DNA of 64,000 bases from Pelodera strongyloides (lineage: Eukaryota; Nematoda; Chromadorea; Rhabditida; Rhabditidae). Both the position numbers and the translations under genes were made by a program. The notes below the pieces were generated by a model that saw nothing but the letters and a program-made list of their open reading frames with translations, was not told the DNA's origin and made no database searches. Of this stretch, positions 34,911 to 46,300 are shown piece after piece. The DNA lies in contig JAANDG010000169.1 in NCBI GenBank assembly GCA_036852015.1, positions 186,001 to 250,000 on the forward strand, read 5' to 3'. Positions within the stretch are counted from its first letter, which is position 1, and the number at the start of each line of letters is the position of its first letter.

Positions 34911-36066
34911 CTTTGTTCTGTGGTGGTGTTCGTCTGCTTGGCCACGGTAGTCTTTGTAAATTCCATATCGCAGAAGTCTCTCGAATGATTCATAGGGGTC
35001 CGCGCCTTCTTTTTTGTCTTCAGAACCTAAATATTTATATATATATAAATTATGTTCTTCATCACGTACTAGATCGAAATATACCTAAAAATCTACTTAG
35101 TTTTATACAAGCGGTGACTGAACTTTCAAAGAACAAAGACATTACTAATATTTCAAAAAATCAAATGAAACAAAACATATTTCCGTCAAACGCCCCATAT
35201 TTCGGTGTAAAATTTCGTGCATCAGTATGATCATGCCAATATCATCATCATACCTTGACCCGTTCCTTTTTGACCCTCGGTCTCTCAGCTCCAGATCCAC
35301 TGGCTGCTGGCCTGTCCTCATTGTGAATAACTTCATTATTATGCACAATCGCATTCTCTTGACGTGGCGGACCTCTTCGAATATTCTGGAGCACTTGGTT
35401 TGCGTGTTCTGGATTTGCATTCAAATTCTGTAATGCTCGAGCGTGTTGTTCAGCGTGAAGACGTCGGTGCATCTAAATTGGGTACTCACGTTAGACGATC
35501 AGGACGAAACAGAAACTTGCGAGTAATATCGTCTGAATCTGTATAGCACTATGTAGCGCATTTACGGTCCAATGATACCGTTCACTCTCTGCGATTGCTT
35601 ATTCGCCAACTTTTGCTGTATTTTCTTTGAATAAGTGCAATAAACATTTGGACAGCAACAACGGACAGCATTGTAAATGTCAAATATGCCATTCATAAAA
35701 CTGACAGTCAACCCCAGATGAAACAAAAAACTACATATGAACATTGACATTAGTCAGTATCTATTATGATGTGTCTTTTTCTCACAATATATAATCAATA
35801 TTAGTCAATATTTAATCAATAAATGTCCCCACCTCTTCATGTGTCTCCCCTTCATTTCCTCTCCCTCGGTTGATCCTATTTTCTCCCCTTTCGTCCTCAT
35901 TTATAATGTCTTCCAGAGCGAGTTCGTGCTCAATTGCAGGCGGAGGAAGCAAATCCTCAATTCTTGGAGTCGGACTCCTCGGAGGCGTCTGCTCCTCTCT
36001 GACTGCTTCTATCCCTTGCTCCTCATTGCTTCCTCCAGAAGTTCGATTCGTCCTCCTTCTCGGCAT
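34911..36066 (-). CDS. charged N-terminal exons, possibly upstream part of the galaxin-like gene
   Basis: Three minus-strand open exons with good splice sites: 36066-35833 (MPRRRTNRTSGG, then Pro/Glu-rich, ending GETHEE), 35472-35254 (MHRRLHAEQHARALQ to RVKKERVK) and 35026-34911. Exon 3 read as DPYESFERLLRYGIYKDY ends in phase with the VEEEDTD exon at 34213, which leads into the galaxin-like leader. However, exon 2 to exon 3 is out of phase by one base in my model, so a small exon is missing or the first two exons belong to a separate transcript. The composition is low-complexity, charged and probably disordered. No family recognised. Confidence 0.45.
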
Positions 36067-36134
36067 TTTAGACGTCGTCCAGGTTCCGATCGAAGTTCTG
36101 CTGGTGACTCCGACGAACGACTGACAAAACCGAA
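36067..36134. promoter_or_regulatory. 68-bp spacer between divergent start codons
   Basis: It separates the minus-strand ATG at 36066 from the collagen ATG at 36135. If both are real starts, both 5' UTRs and any core promoters must overlap or lie inside the opposite gene. No TATA-like box is obvious. Confidence 0.35.
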
Positions 36135-38872
36135 ATGGTTCGAGTGGCCATCTCACTCAGCGTTTCAGCTCTATTATGTGCTGGATTTCTCGCTCCTCTA
36201 CTCCTCTACCACACTATTTTCGTGCTCGGACAATCTGCCGACTCCACACAATGCCCGGTGAGTGGTTTTATTGTCGTTTCACAAATTGTGTTGGGTCATT
36301 ATTTCAGTGTTTGTTATGATATGGCCCCGCTACCGTATGTTTACCCAGCCGCCCCGGGGGAAGCTCCAATAAAACGATGTCAATCAGAATTGGTCATGTG
36401 GAACTGTACGGAAAAATCAATTAATTTAGTTATATAGGATTTGTTTCAGATTGCAAATAAATAGCAAACAGCTAGCCGACCGGGCAGTCATACAGAAATA
36501 AGATCCTACAGCAGATGCATATTATTACCTACGACCTAAAATTTCGAGTCGACCTGTAATTAATTAGAGTGTTTCGCTTTTTTTTTTTTGCATTTTTTAT
36601 AATAAGGGAATAAATAGCGCAATAGCTGACTGACGGTCATCGGTTATATCCATCGGGTCCACAAGTTGCTTTAGATCACAGGAAAACGAAATAATTGTCG
36701 AAACCACAGAAAAACCGAACGTTGGCCCATCACCAAATGGTTTTTACCGAAAAAACCACCTGGTGACTGGTTCGTGCCTGGTTGGTGACCATTTGGAGAC
36801 CACCTAATAACAGTTTTCGATGAAACTTGGTCACTAATTGGTCACCAAATGGGCAGGCCCTCGAAAAAAACAGTGAACCGTCACCCGAATGGGTTCGCCC
36901 ATTTCCTGTGATCGCTGCTAAGGGATTAAATCAATATGTTGTAGATGATGGTGGCGTCAATGTGGAGAAAATTGGAACAAGTAAAGAGGACTCTACATCG
37001 TAATTCCCCGAGTTTATCAAGGATTAAAAGACAAAATATGCAGTGTACGCACAAATTTCTTTCTTCACATACCTGGTTTTTTGCCTATAGTACAGAAACT
37101 GTCCGTATTCCAAAAAGGAACTCTATGCATAGAATGTTTATAGTAATGTAAGAAGATCAATAATAAATACCTCAATATTCAATAAGCACAATCATTTAGC
37201 TTGTTGTATTGGCCCTCCAGGACCAGCTGGCCGACCAGGGCGACATGCTGCAGATGGAGAAGATGGACAACCAGGTAGAGGAAAGACAAAGCGAAACATC
37301 AGCCGCAAGAAATCATATCCACAATCTTATCAAATTTCATAGACTTGTCAATGATGCACAAATTGATCTTGCGCAACAGTATCATTGCATACCGGTTCAA
37401 CTCTTTCCGTGAAGCATAAGATTTGCAAATATTATTTCTCTTTTATGAAAATGGTCTCAGAGTCGTTATCGCAAATTTGCTAAATTTTTTAAAGCTTTTT
37501 TTATTACTTGGTTTATTACTTTCCAGGTTCGGACGGTTTAAACGGCCGACCGGCAGATGGCGATCCCCGTATGAGTTGCGTGCGGGAATGTCCCGTTGGA
37601 CCACCTGGGTAAATATGCTAATTCGATTTCTTTCTCATCCGGCCAGAAAGATTTTGGCTGATTGCCATTGTTTGCATCACAAATCCGACCATTGTTTGCA
37701 TCACAAAACGATATAATGATGGAAAACAAAATCGTACTATTTGTTTCTTTATTTAACACAAGGAATACCTTTTCCTTTATAAGTTTTGTTTAAGTCCAAT
37801 GGGCGAAGTGGGACCTAAGGGCGAGCGAGGCCCTCGTGGAAAGCATGGGACATCAGGAAGACCTGCAGAACCTAGTCCACAAGGAGAACCTGGAAAGAAG
37901 GGGCCAAAGGGATTCAAAGGTAGAAAATTATGTTTTAAACACTTATAAAGATAAATAGATATTGTTAAGTCATAAGAGTGTTCTTTATTCAAGAATTATC
38001 GGGTTCGAGACTTTAGGGAATTCATTAAAGCAAAATACAGGCCGCTTTTTAAAACGCATCGCGTACACCAGCATTCTTATGCTCTAAATTAGAATAAAAA
38101 TTCGAGCTAAGTTCGAGCAAATTAGCTTAAATACGTAAGATTTCAGTTGCCCACGATGCGTTTCAAAAACCGGCCGTTGATTCGCTTTAAATTTTCTTAT
38201 ATTTCGGAATTGCAAGAAAATTTCAGGAGTGGCCGGTCATCGTGGTGATGCAGGCGAGCCAGGAAAGGTACATTGTATTTATAAAATTGAAGCAAGAACG
38301 GATTCGTTCAAAAAAATTGATTGTTTTAGAGTTAATCGCCCTTCGCCCCGTACCTAAATGCGTAGTTTTTTTTTACTATCCTAACAAATAATGTCCAAGG
38401 TATTTGTGATGGCTGGTCCTTCTGGCAAAGAAGGTCCACAAGGACAACGTGGTCCCAGTGGACCTAAGGGACAACAAGGACCAGATGGCATACCAAGTGA
38501 GAGACTCTTTCGTAAATCAAACCAATTCAAAATGATTAGCATGGAACGCGTAAAAATTATTATGTATACATTTATGCCTATTGTCTTAATAGTCAAATCT
38601 AGGTAATAGTATTTCCCTGATGTATTCCTAACGCTCATACACGTCCAAATCTAAACAAAAGTGTTACAGGTTCTGAGGGAGAACGTGGTCTTCCTGGAGC
38701 TCGAGGTCAACGCGGTGAGCCTGGTGGCCGAGGACCTCCCGGGGAGCAAGGACCTCCGGGAAGTCCTGGGCACCCATGGCCTTGTACTGAATGTACACCT
38801 CCAGTTGTGGCCCCGGGATACTATGATGGGTCGGAAACATCATCACGAAAACGGAAAAGAAATGGAAATTAG
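36135..38872 (+). CDS. nematode cuticle collagen
   Basis: A structural protein of the cuticle, secreted and cleaved before assembly. Eight exons close in phase: 36135-36257, 36945-37044, 37200-37274, 37527-37608, 37795-37919, 38227-38267, 38400-38496 and 38670-38872 (281 aa). Order: N-terminal hydrophobic segment (LLCAGFLAPLLLYHTIFVLG), MMVASMWRKLEQV, the subtilisin-type site SRIKRQ, a CCIGPPG boundary, short Gly-X-Y blocks interrupted by a two-Cys spacer (MSCVRECP), a longer Gly-X-Y region, a second Cys pair (WPCTEC) and a basic end (SRKRKRNGN). This is the usual cuticle-collagen plan and length. The join into exon 7 (GKVFVMAGPSG) breaks the triplet register. The tract between the helix and the N-domain is shorter than usual, so a missed exon between 36257 and 36945 is possible. 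Intron 1 holds an inverted-repeat element. Confidence 0.9.
36674..36913. mobile_element. inverted-repeat element in collagen intron 1
   Basis: Ends GATCACAGGAAA and TTTCCTGTGATC are exact inverses. Inside, TTGGTGACCATTTGG and related versions recur (CACCAAATGG, GGTCACCAAATGG). About 240 bp and non-coding, so most likely a MITE. Confidence 0.7.
37660..37708. repeat. short direct duplication in collagen intron 4
   Basis: CCATTGTTTGCATCACAAA occurs twice with a four-base spacer. Confidence 0.85.
38025..38190. mobile_element. TTAA MITE (AGCGAAAT family) in collagen intron 5
   Basis: It begins TTAAAGCAAAATACAGGCCG (one change) and ends GATTCGCTTTAA. Inner arms TTTTAAAACGCATCG and CGATGCGTTTCAAAAACC. 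Confidence 0.75.
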
Positions 38873-39422
38873 GGATTTTGTTGGGAAATATTCACCTTTG
38901 TGGTTGTTTGAAACTGACGAGCTTAACCAAATAATTGAAAACAGGTTATTCTAGTACTTTCCTAATTGTAACATGTTTTTTTTTTGCTTTTGTCGTAAGA
39001 CATTCGCCTTACCTTGCCGGCCTAACGGAGTAGTTGGTCACTTGATTAATCAAGGGACTTAAGTAGAGTCGTCGGTTAAAGTTAAAGGGACAGTTTCTAC
39101 TAGCAGACAAAAAACCGTGATTCAGAATCATTAATCAATTGACATGATATTTAGAATGTTTTTAGGCTGATTCGAGATTTGATATTCTTCTTCCATGATA
39201 CATACATCACATTAGATTTTTTAATGAGTACGGGTCCTTTAGTTTCAGCTATCGATTTATCGAACATTACCAATAAATGCTTCAAATTATGTTTCTCTTT
39301 TTCTGCACAACTATTATGTATTTACGCGGAAAACACGAACGATCCAAGCACTTTTTGCACAATTTATTTTCATTTTTATTTGAATTTTCGGAACAATAAA
39401 TCCATAAAAATCGAATGATTTA
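38873..39422. terminator. overlapping 3' ends of collagen (+) and charged-tail gene (-)
   Basis: A plus-strand AATAAA lies at 39395-39400 and minus-strand AATAAA motifs lie near 39379 and 39368, only 25-55 bp downstream of the minus-strand stop codon. If used, the two mature 3' UTRs overlap by a few tens of bases. Confidence 0.4.
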
Positions 39423-42400
39423 TTAGTCCTCCTTCTTGCTTTTGCTTCTAAACACAAAATTATTAATGGTTATTTGTAACATTGATTATGGTAATAAAAA
39501 TGTGCAAGACTAATATAGGCTGCGCGCAGTTTGGATATCATGCATAGTTTTGGCGACTAATGGTAGATGGCCACAAGTGATTGATGAAAATGCTTGGTAG
39601 ATTGAAAATTAGTCTAGTTTTGGGATTTTGCGCCTTACTTGAGACATACAAGTGATGGTGGGTTGGCAAATTCATCGACGGCAAATTCTTTGCTGTACTC
39701 GTACATTACATACAGCACATGCCTCGAGGGCTCGACCGTATAGTATTCATTTAGACATAGCTATCTATCTGTCGACTAATGTTATATGAATGTGGAATGT
39801 AGCTGAGATATACGTATAGATATATGATAAATCGATAAATGTTCCCTACTTGCTTTTCTCATCCCTCTTGCTCTTTTTTGAGGGAGATTTCGATTTACTT
39901 CGCTTCTTTTTCTCGCTCTTGCTTTTTTCTGAAGACGTACATAGCACAGTACAGTACATAAAATACATACGCACCCACACACGTACACACACGCACATAC
40001 GTACACGCACGCACCCACATTATTCTCGCTAGTAGTTAGGAAAGAAACATGTATTTTAAGGAAAGTAGAAATTAGTTAAAAGAAAAAAACGGCCTTACCT
40101 TTATCATCTTTCTTTTCCTCCGATTTTTTAGACCTTGTCGACTTTTTCGATTTTGTCTCTTTCTTTGACTTCGTATCTTTCTTTGATCTCTTGTCCTTCT
40201 CTGACTTCTTTTCTTTCTCTGATTTCTTCTCTTTCTCTGACTTCTTCTCTTTCTCTGACTTCTTTTCCTTGTCTGACTTCTTTTCCTTGTCTGACTTCTT
40301 TTCCTTGTCTGACTTCTTTTCCTTGTCTGACTTCTTTTCCTTGTCTGACTTCTTTTCCTTATCCGATTTCTTTTCCTTATCTGATTTCTTCTCTTTCTCT
40401 GACTTCTTTTCCTTCTCTGACTTCTTCTCTTTCTCTGACTTCTTCTCTTTCTCTTTCTCTGACTTCTTCTCTTTCTCTGACTTCTTTTCCTTATCTGATT
40501 TCTTCTCTTTCTCTGATTTCTTCTCTTTCTTTTCCTCTTTCTCTTTCTCTTTTTCTGACTTCTTTTCTTTCTCTGACTTCTTTTCCTTTCGTGACTTTCG
40601 TTCACTCTTTGATCTCTCCTTTTTCTTCTCTCCCTCTGATTTTCCCTTGTCTCTCGAGCTCTTTCTCTCGCTTTTTCTCTCGCTCTTTCGTTCACTCTTT
40701 CTCTCGCTCTTTTTTTCTTCGCGATCGCTCTTTTTCTTTTCCTGGAATATTTGGTTTATTTATATTGAGAAGAATTGTTTTTGTTCAATTATTAACACAG
40801 TGGAAATATTAGTCCAACCTTTTGCTATTATAAGCCAACCAAAGATATAGAAGAAACCAAAAGAAAGAGAGAGAGAGAGAGAGGGAGAGAGAGGGAGAGA
40901 GAGAGATAGAGGGAGAGAGGAATGAGTGAGAGAAAAAAAAAGAGATGCCTGATAGAGTATGAGTATGGTTTCCCAAGACTACTTTACAATTATCTCAAAC
41001 AAAATATCAAGAAAGAAACCTCAGTTTTCTCCTTCTCTTTTTCTTTTTCCCTTTCTTTTTCTTTTTCTTTCTCGGCTTCTCTCTCCCTTTCTCGTTCCTT
41101 TTCCTTTTCTTCCTCTTTTTGTTTCTCTTTCTCTTTGTCGTCGTCATGCTTGTTGTTCCCGCTTGTCGGCTGCTGTCCTAAACTTATTAGGCTTACAAAA
41201 AATATGGCTTGCTTGACACGAGCCTGCAGAGTGCAGACTACCCAGTTTGTAACTATGTAGAAGTCTAGAAGTCCTCTGATCTTCAAAGACCTGTCTAAAC
41301 ATGACAACTATTAATTTTCTGGTTTGATATGACGTGAAATCGCCGAATATAGTCTACAGATCAATCAATATACTCAATAAGTAATAAAATGCCAACCTGT
41401 CGGCGACGGTGGCAAATTGTATGGATTATTCAAGTTTATAACTGGAACAGGGAGAGGTGCCACTGCAGGTTCTCTCGGAGGACTGACGAGCAAAAGGACA
41501 ATGGCAGAGAGTTTGAGAACACACACAAGACCACTTGTATACTGGAAAGGACAAGATTTCAGAATTACTGCATTTCATAAGCCAACATCGTTATCTCTTG
41601 GGTATTGCTTTTCTTTTCCGAACGAGTATGATTTTTTTTATAAAAATATATTTGTACCTTTATTTGTCCGTTGTTAACGTGTACATAAACAACGAAGGTA
41701 AAAAAGGAGGTCATAGCTAAACATTGTAAACATTGATACATAGTTGGGAGTAAAGCAAAAGCAAACCATCGCACTCCTCGCTGCAAAGTATTTCTTTGTC
41801 TCAAAGTCGAGGAACAAAAGTACTCCACAGCCGATGTCGACCAGAAAGGAGAAGAAGAGGATGACGACTAACTAAACATTAGCAACTATTATAATACATG
41901 GTTTATCTTTGAATGTTACTTTAATTCTATCTAGTATTTTGTTTGTTTGTGTGCATGTGTACGTAGGTACCCATAAGTGTGTACTACATATATGTACACA
42001 GTTACCGTAAACCGTAACCGTAGTATCATTATAATACATTAGATTTTTTGGCTTATTAGATAAACCTGCCAGGACAACCCTGGGCAACCGCTGACACTGA
42101 ACAACTTCAACGGTAAATGCAACTTACCACCAGTGGTTGGATCTTGCTCCGAGTCTTCTTCGCGGTAACAAGTGCACAGGAGGTACACGTACAGAGACAC
42201 GAGAACGCAGTGGCGCCGGCAGCTCCGAGTTGCTGAACTTATTTTTCCGTTCGCGTATATGTATATGCATGTTAGATAATACTTAATGTTCATTAGGACG
42301 AACTTTTTCTATTTTAAATGTGTCGTAAACAGGGATTTTCCATTTGTAAAAGTTGATAATGTTTTCCAAAATAATCTCTCATAAAAGAGGAAATAAATTG

Positions 42401-42792
42401 GAATCATACAAGTGAATAACTTATACATAAATAAAACAATGAATATACCATAAGTAGTATGGTAACCCCATTTCGACCCTTCGCAGACGAGGATTTCACG
42501 GGTCTCGTCAGTGCGTACCCACGGCTTTAGATAATAGAATAGAAAGCAAACTCACCTTAATATTATTGAAAAACAAGTCCTCCGTGGCCACCAGATCTAC
42601 CACAATTGCAACGTTTAGAACCTGAAAAAGAAATGTGTCATCTTGCTCTACCAACTGATATTTTAGTGAAGAAACTTAATTCTTCTGGTGGCGACGCCCG
42701 TAAACTTTGCTATTTTGATTTAAAACATAGTTATTATTGAATTAAATCCTTACTATGATCATTAAGTGAATATCGGTATGAATACGCAACAT
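39423..42792 (-). CDS. four-helix membrane protein with expanded Lys/Ser/Asp-Glu tail (tandem copy B)
   Basis: No known family recognised. Nine exons close in phase: 42792-42754, 42621-42556, 42232-42128, 41871-41740, 41541-41397, 41177-41020, 40741-40099, 39928-39850 and 39447-39423 (463 aa). Residues 1-180 contain four hydrophobic segments: MIIVLNVAIVVDLVA, AAGATAFSCLCTC, VVILFFSFLVDIGCGVLLFL and LVCVLKLSAIVLLLV. Then comes a Pro-rich hinge (PPREPAVAPLPVPV) and about 260 residues that are almost only K, E, S, D and R. Within it KKSDKE repeats in register, coded by an 18-bp unit at about 40257-40370. The end is KSKSKKED. The start MLRIHTDI is conserved in the neighbour at 46620. Exons 1-3 have the same lengths in both genes (39, 66 and 105 nt). 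A charged cytoplasmic tail on a tetraspan membrane protein is inferred. Partner and function are unknown. Confidence 0.8.
40190..40600. repeat. coding 18-bp minisatellite in copy B tail exon
   Basis: TGACTTCTTTTCCTTGTC repeats about six times perfectly (roughly 40257-40360), flanked by diverged versions with TTCTCTTTCTC. On the coding strand each unit encodes six residues, KKSDKE or KKSEKE. The unit length is a multiple of three, so the frame survives expansion. Confidence 0.9.
40862..40925. repeat. (GA)n microsatellite
   Basis: A GA-rich run with GGGAGA interruptions in copy B intron 6. Confidence 0.9.
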
Positions 42793-43335
42793 TGCTGCGT
42801 GAGAGAGAAGGTAGAAAATGGCGAGCAATGAGGATGATCGAGGTTTTACTACTTAATTTATGCAAATATGGAATAAGTTGGAAACACTGTATAGTGAATG
42901 TTTCCTATGTTTCCTGCTAATGTTTTAGTTTCCATTTTTGACGGTACAGTGTACAGTGTGCAGTACAGTATCGACACATTTGGATTGCGTGAGCGGTTGG
43001 TCAACTGCTCTCATCTTACATACTATGTTTTAGTTAATATTCATTGTTCATTTTTTCCTAAAATATGATATTCAATAGTATAATTTCTTCACTTACAGTT
43101 TGTTTCCAGTGGTGTTGAGAAGCTCTATCCTCTACCTACTGTACATTTCAACATAATTCTTGGTGCAGCATAATACATATAACATATATCCCTAAATTTT
43201 TTAGTCAGGATAGTTGTTTCATCATGTGATGTAAGACAAATCAATGAATGATTTAAAAATGAGTTTATTATATGGGTAATGGGTAATATTATGGGAGAAT
43301 TTTCCTTTTGTCGTGAGGGTAATTTCCTCGTTACT
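42793..43335. other. gap between the tandem charged-tail genes
   Basis: About 540 bp lies between the stop of copy A and the start of copy B, both on the minus strand. No coding exon is supported. It is long for a nematode operon spacer, so independent promoters are more likely. Confidence 0.4.
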
Positions 43336-46300
43336 TTATGGTGTCTCTTTCTTGCCACGGCTCTTGCTCTTGCTCCTGAAATTAAATTTAGACAAAAGCC
43401 CTCCCAAGTGCAAGTACTTGCTCCCACTCCCAACGATGCATGATATTGACACATACACGTGGCTTCCCTTAGCACTTATGTTTGTTCGGTAGTTTTGTTC
43501 AGCTGTTCTGCACGATTTCTTTATTTAGAAAAAGAATGCTCTATATGTCTCACTTGTCTCCGTCGTCCTTCTTGCTCTTTCGGGATTTCGACTTTGATTT
43601 ACTCTTGTCCCCACGGCTTTTACTCTTATCTGAAGAACATAATATGATGTAGTGTACGAATTGTCCTCTGAATGTCCTACCGTATGATAGAGCTACTTCT
43701 ATAAGCTCCGACGGAAGGAATAATTACAGGATAAATTGCATATTGTATGGGGGAACCAACTATATTGCAACGCTCTCATAATATAATGGCTATATAAATT
43801 AAATCCTGAAAATCCTTAACCCTTAGCAACCTTCTAAGCATAAAATTCTGAATATCCTTAACCCTTATCATCCTTCTTCTCCCTGTCCGATTTCGATTTC
43901 TTCTCCTTTTTACTCTTCTTTTCCTCTCCGTCGCTTTTCTTTTCCTGAAGAAAATATAAATTTCTTTACGGCACTACTGAACCCAATCAAAGTTAAGGGA
44001 AATTGCTCGCTCAATGCTTGAAAAAATATTCTCTGCTATAAAATAACTCGGACCTCAGTCTTCTCCTTCTTCTCTCTGTCTGACTTCTTCTCTTCCTTCT
44101 TCTTCTCTTCCGCTCTCTCCTTTTCCCTTATCTTTTCCCTTTCTTTCTCTTGTTCTTGTTCTTTTTGTTCATCAGTGGGAGTAGGCGGAGCGTGAGCTTG
44201 GGCTTCTTTAAGATAATATCTATGGCCAACATCCCAACACGTCACGTCCTATTCTTGCCTTTTCCTCGCTGTTGAATTCTATTTTGCAGACAATGATGCA
44301 CTACTGTATGGAAAAGCTTGTCTCACGCACAGCTATCTCACTCCCTATATATTCTGAACAATATGTGACCAGACGGCTACCGCCGCCCGAGGCGACTTTC
44401 CAATACTACGCAGGCGATACGTCAAAGCCTCACAAAAATGGGCATACTTATATGAAACGTTTAAAACGTATTACCACTCATTTCGCTTATTTTTTGGAGT
44501 TGTGCAATGTTGCACTACGTATACCAAATGCCTGAAACGTAGCAAAAGCCTCTGGTCTCCAACCGCGCAGCGCACCCCCAGCCAGGGGCGCTGGCCCCTT
44601 CTTTTTGGTGCACTGCGCGGCTGGCTGGGGATGTTCTGCGCGGTTGGCATTTCTCGACGATACGTTTCACAAGGTTGTTATTAATTCATCCGAGAAAATC
44701 AAGGACATTTTCACATATATACCGGGTCCAGAATACTTTTCAAAGTCCCGGACCTACTAGTTTAGATATTATTCAATTTGTTATAACAAGCTAGTGAAAC
44801 GTATTCTTACTCGTCCCCAACCGCGCAGTGCACCAAAAAGAAAGGGCGAAGGGCTGGGTGCGCGGTGCGCTGCGCGCCCGCGAACGTAGTAATGGCGGAT
44901 TTCGTTGCGGAGTCCGTTACAAACTCTTATCTTTCAAATAACAAGATATCTAGTTAGTGCCACACCGAACAAAACATGAACAAAGAAACGATGTACCATT
45001 GGTTTCAGTTTGTCGCATTGCTTCTATATCCGCGTGCAGCTTTCCCTACAACATATATATTGTTTACGAAATACTCGCAATCCAGAAGACTCGAACCCGG
45101 GATCATCTGCTACCACCAACCGACTCTACCACTGAACCACCTCAATTCTACACATTGTCAGCAACGTATCGGTCTCTGGTGAGATCCACTGCCTGTACGA
45201 TAAGGTCTTTCACGGATTTTCGCATTCGGCCTGGGAATGTAGTTAGCTATTTATTTTTTATATAATAATAATAATATCCCAATATAATCCTTAGCGTGCA
45301 AAAAACGTGTCCACCCACCTCTTCAGTCATTTGGGGTGCAGAATCACTAGCTGTCGGAGGCTTCAATACCATCAGTACCATCGATCCCACCTTCAGGACA
45401 AGCACCAAAATGCTCATATACTAAAAATATTTTAAGTAAACTGTTGCAATTTCTCCAGATGATTTAGGTCACTGAAGACATTAAAATCGGAAAATATATA
45501 ATTTAATTACGAGATATTTTTAGTGACGTTGTGTATTGCAATTGCTGCTAAATTAGCCGCTTTGAACCTAATCTCAAAAAGACACCCAAAAAACGTGCCA
45601 ATGCTGCTCTTGTTGGAAAATATTTTGCATCGGAAAAGTCAAGAAATAGAAGAATTGTGCAGGCGACGTCGGTTAGTGCAGAGAAGAATTCAATGACGAT
45701 TATCTGCAATAAGGGAAGGGTTATATTATCGGCAATTACAAGGCAAAGCAATTAATCAGTACATTAATTTTCTGGACACGTATTCTCTTTTGACGGCTTT
45801 TTCGCTTTGTTTTCCAATTTACTTTATGTTTTTGCATTTTTTTTGCCAAAAGTCAAGTATTTTGTTTATATGAGCTATATATATGCTGAAGTACCGTACC
45901 ACCAGCGGTTGTAGTTTGACTCGAACTTTCTCAATGGCCATCAGAGCCAGTGCAATACACATACAGAAGAAGGAGAACGCGGTAGCACCAGCTGCGGCGA
46001 GGTGCTAAATTTATTAATTTTTATTTAATTTTTTTTTTATAAACTGCTTTTATGTCTAAATCCTCGTTCGTAGTCAAGACTCGCAAAAAGTGAAGAAGCA
46101 TATACTTCAATTCTAGCAATAATAAATAATAAGTTGCTATTAATACTGCCATATTCTTCCTTTTTATATCTTCACTTTATGAACCAAGTCTTTGCAATAT
46201 TGATTCTGTTTATTGGAATACTTTATTTTGAGCTTCGGTGCACCATCATTGGAACATTAGATGAAACAGGTTACCAAACCTTAACAGAGTTGAAGAATAT

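Noticed and set aside
36305..36437. Possible extra collagen exon after TTTCAG at 36307
   Set aside because: Its frame cannot be joined in phase to exon 1 (ends phase 0) and on to exon 2 without a stop. Skipping it gives a closed model.
40135..40850. Long plus-strand frames rich in Ser/Phe/Leu opposite the copy B tail exon
   Set aside because: They are the antisense of the KKSDKE repeat. The minus-strand frame has splice sites in phase on both sides.
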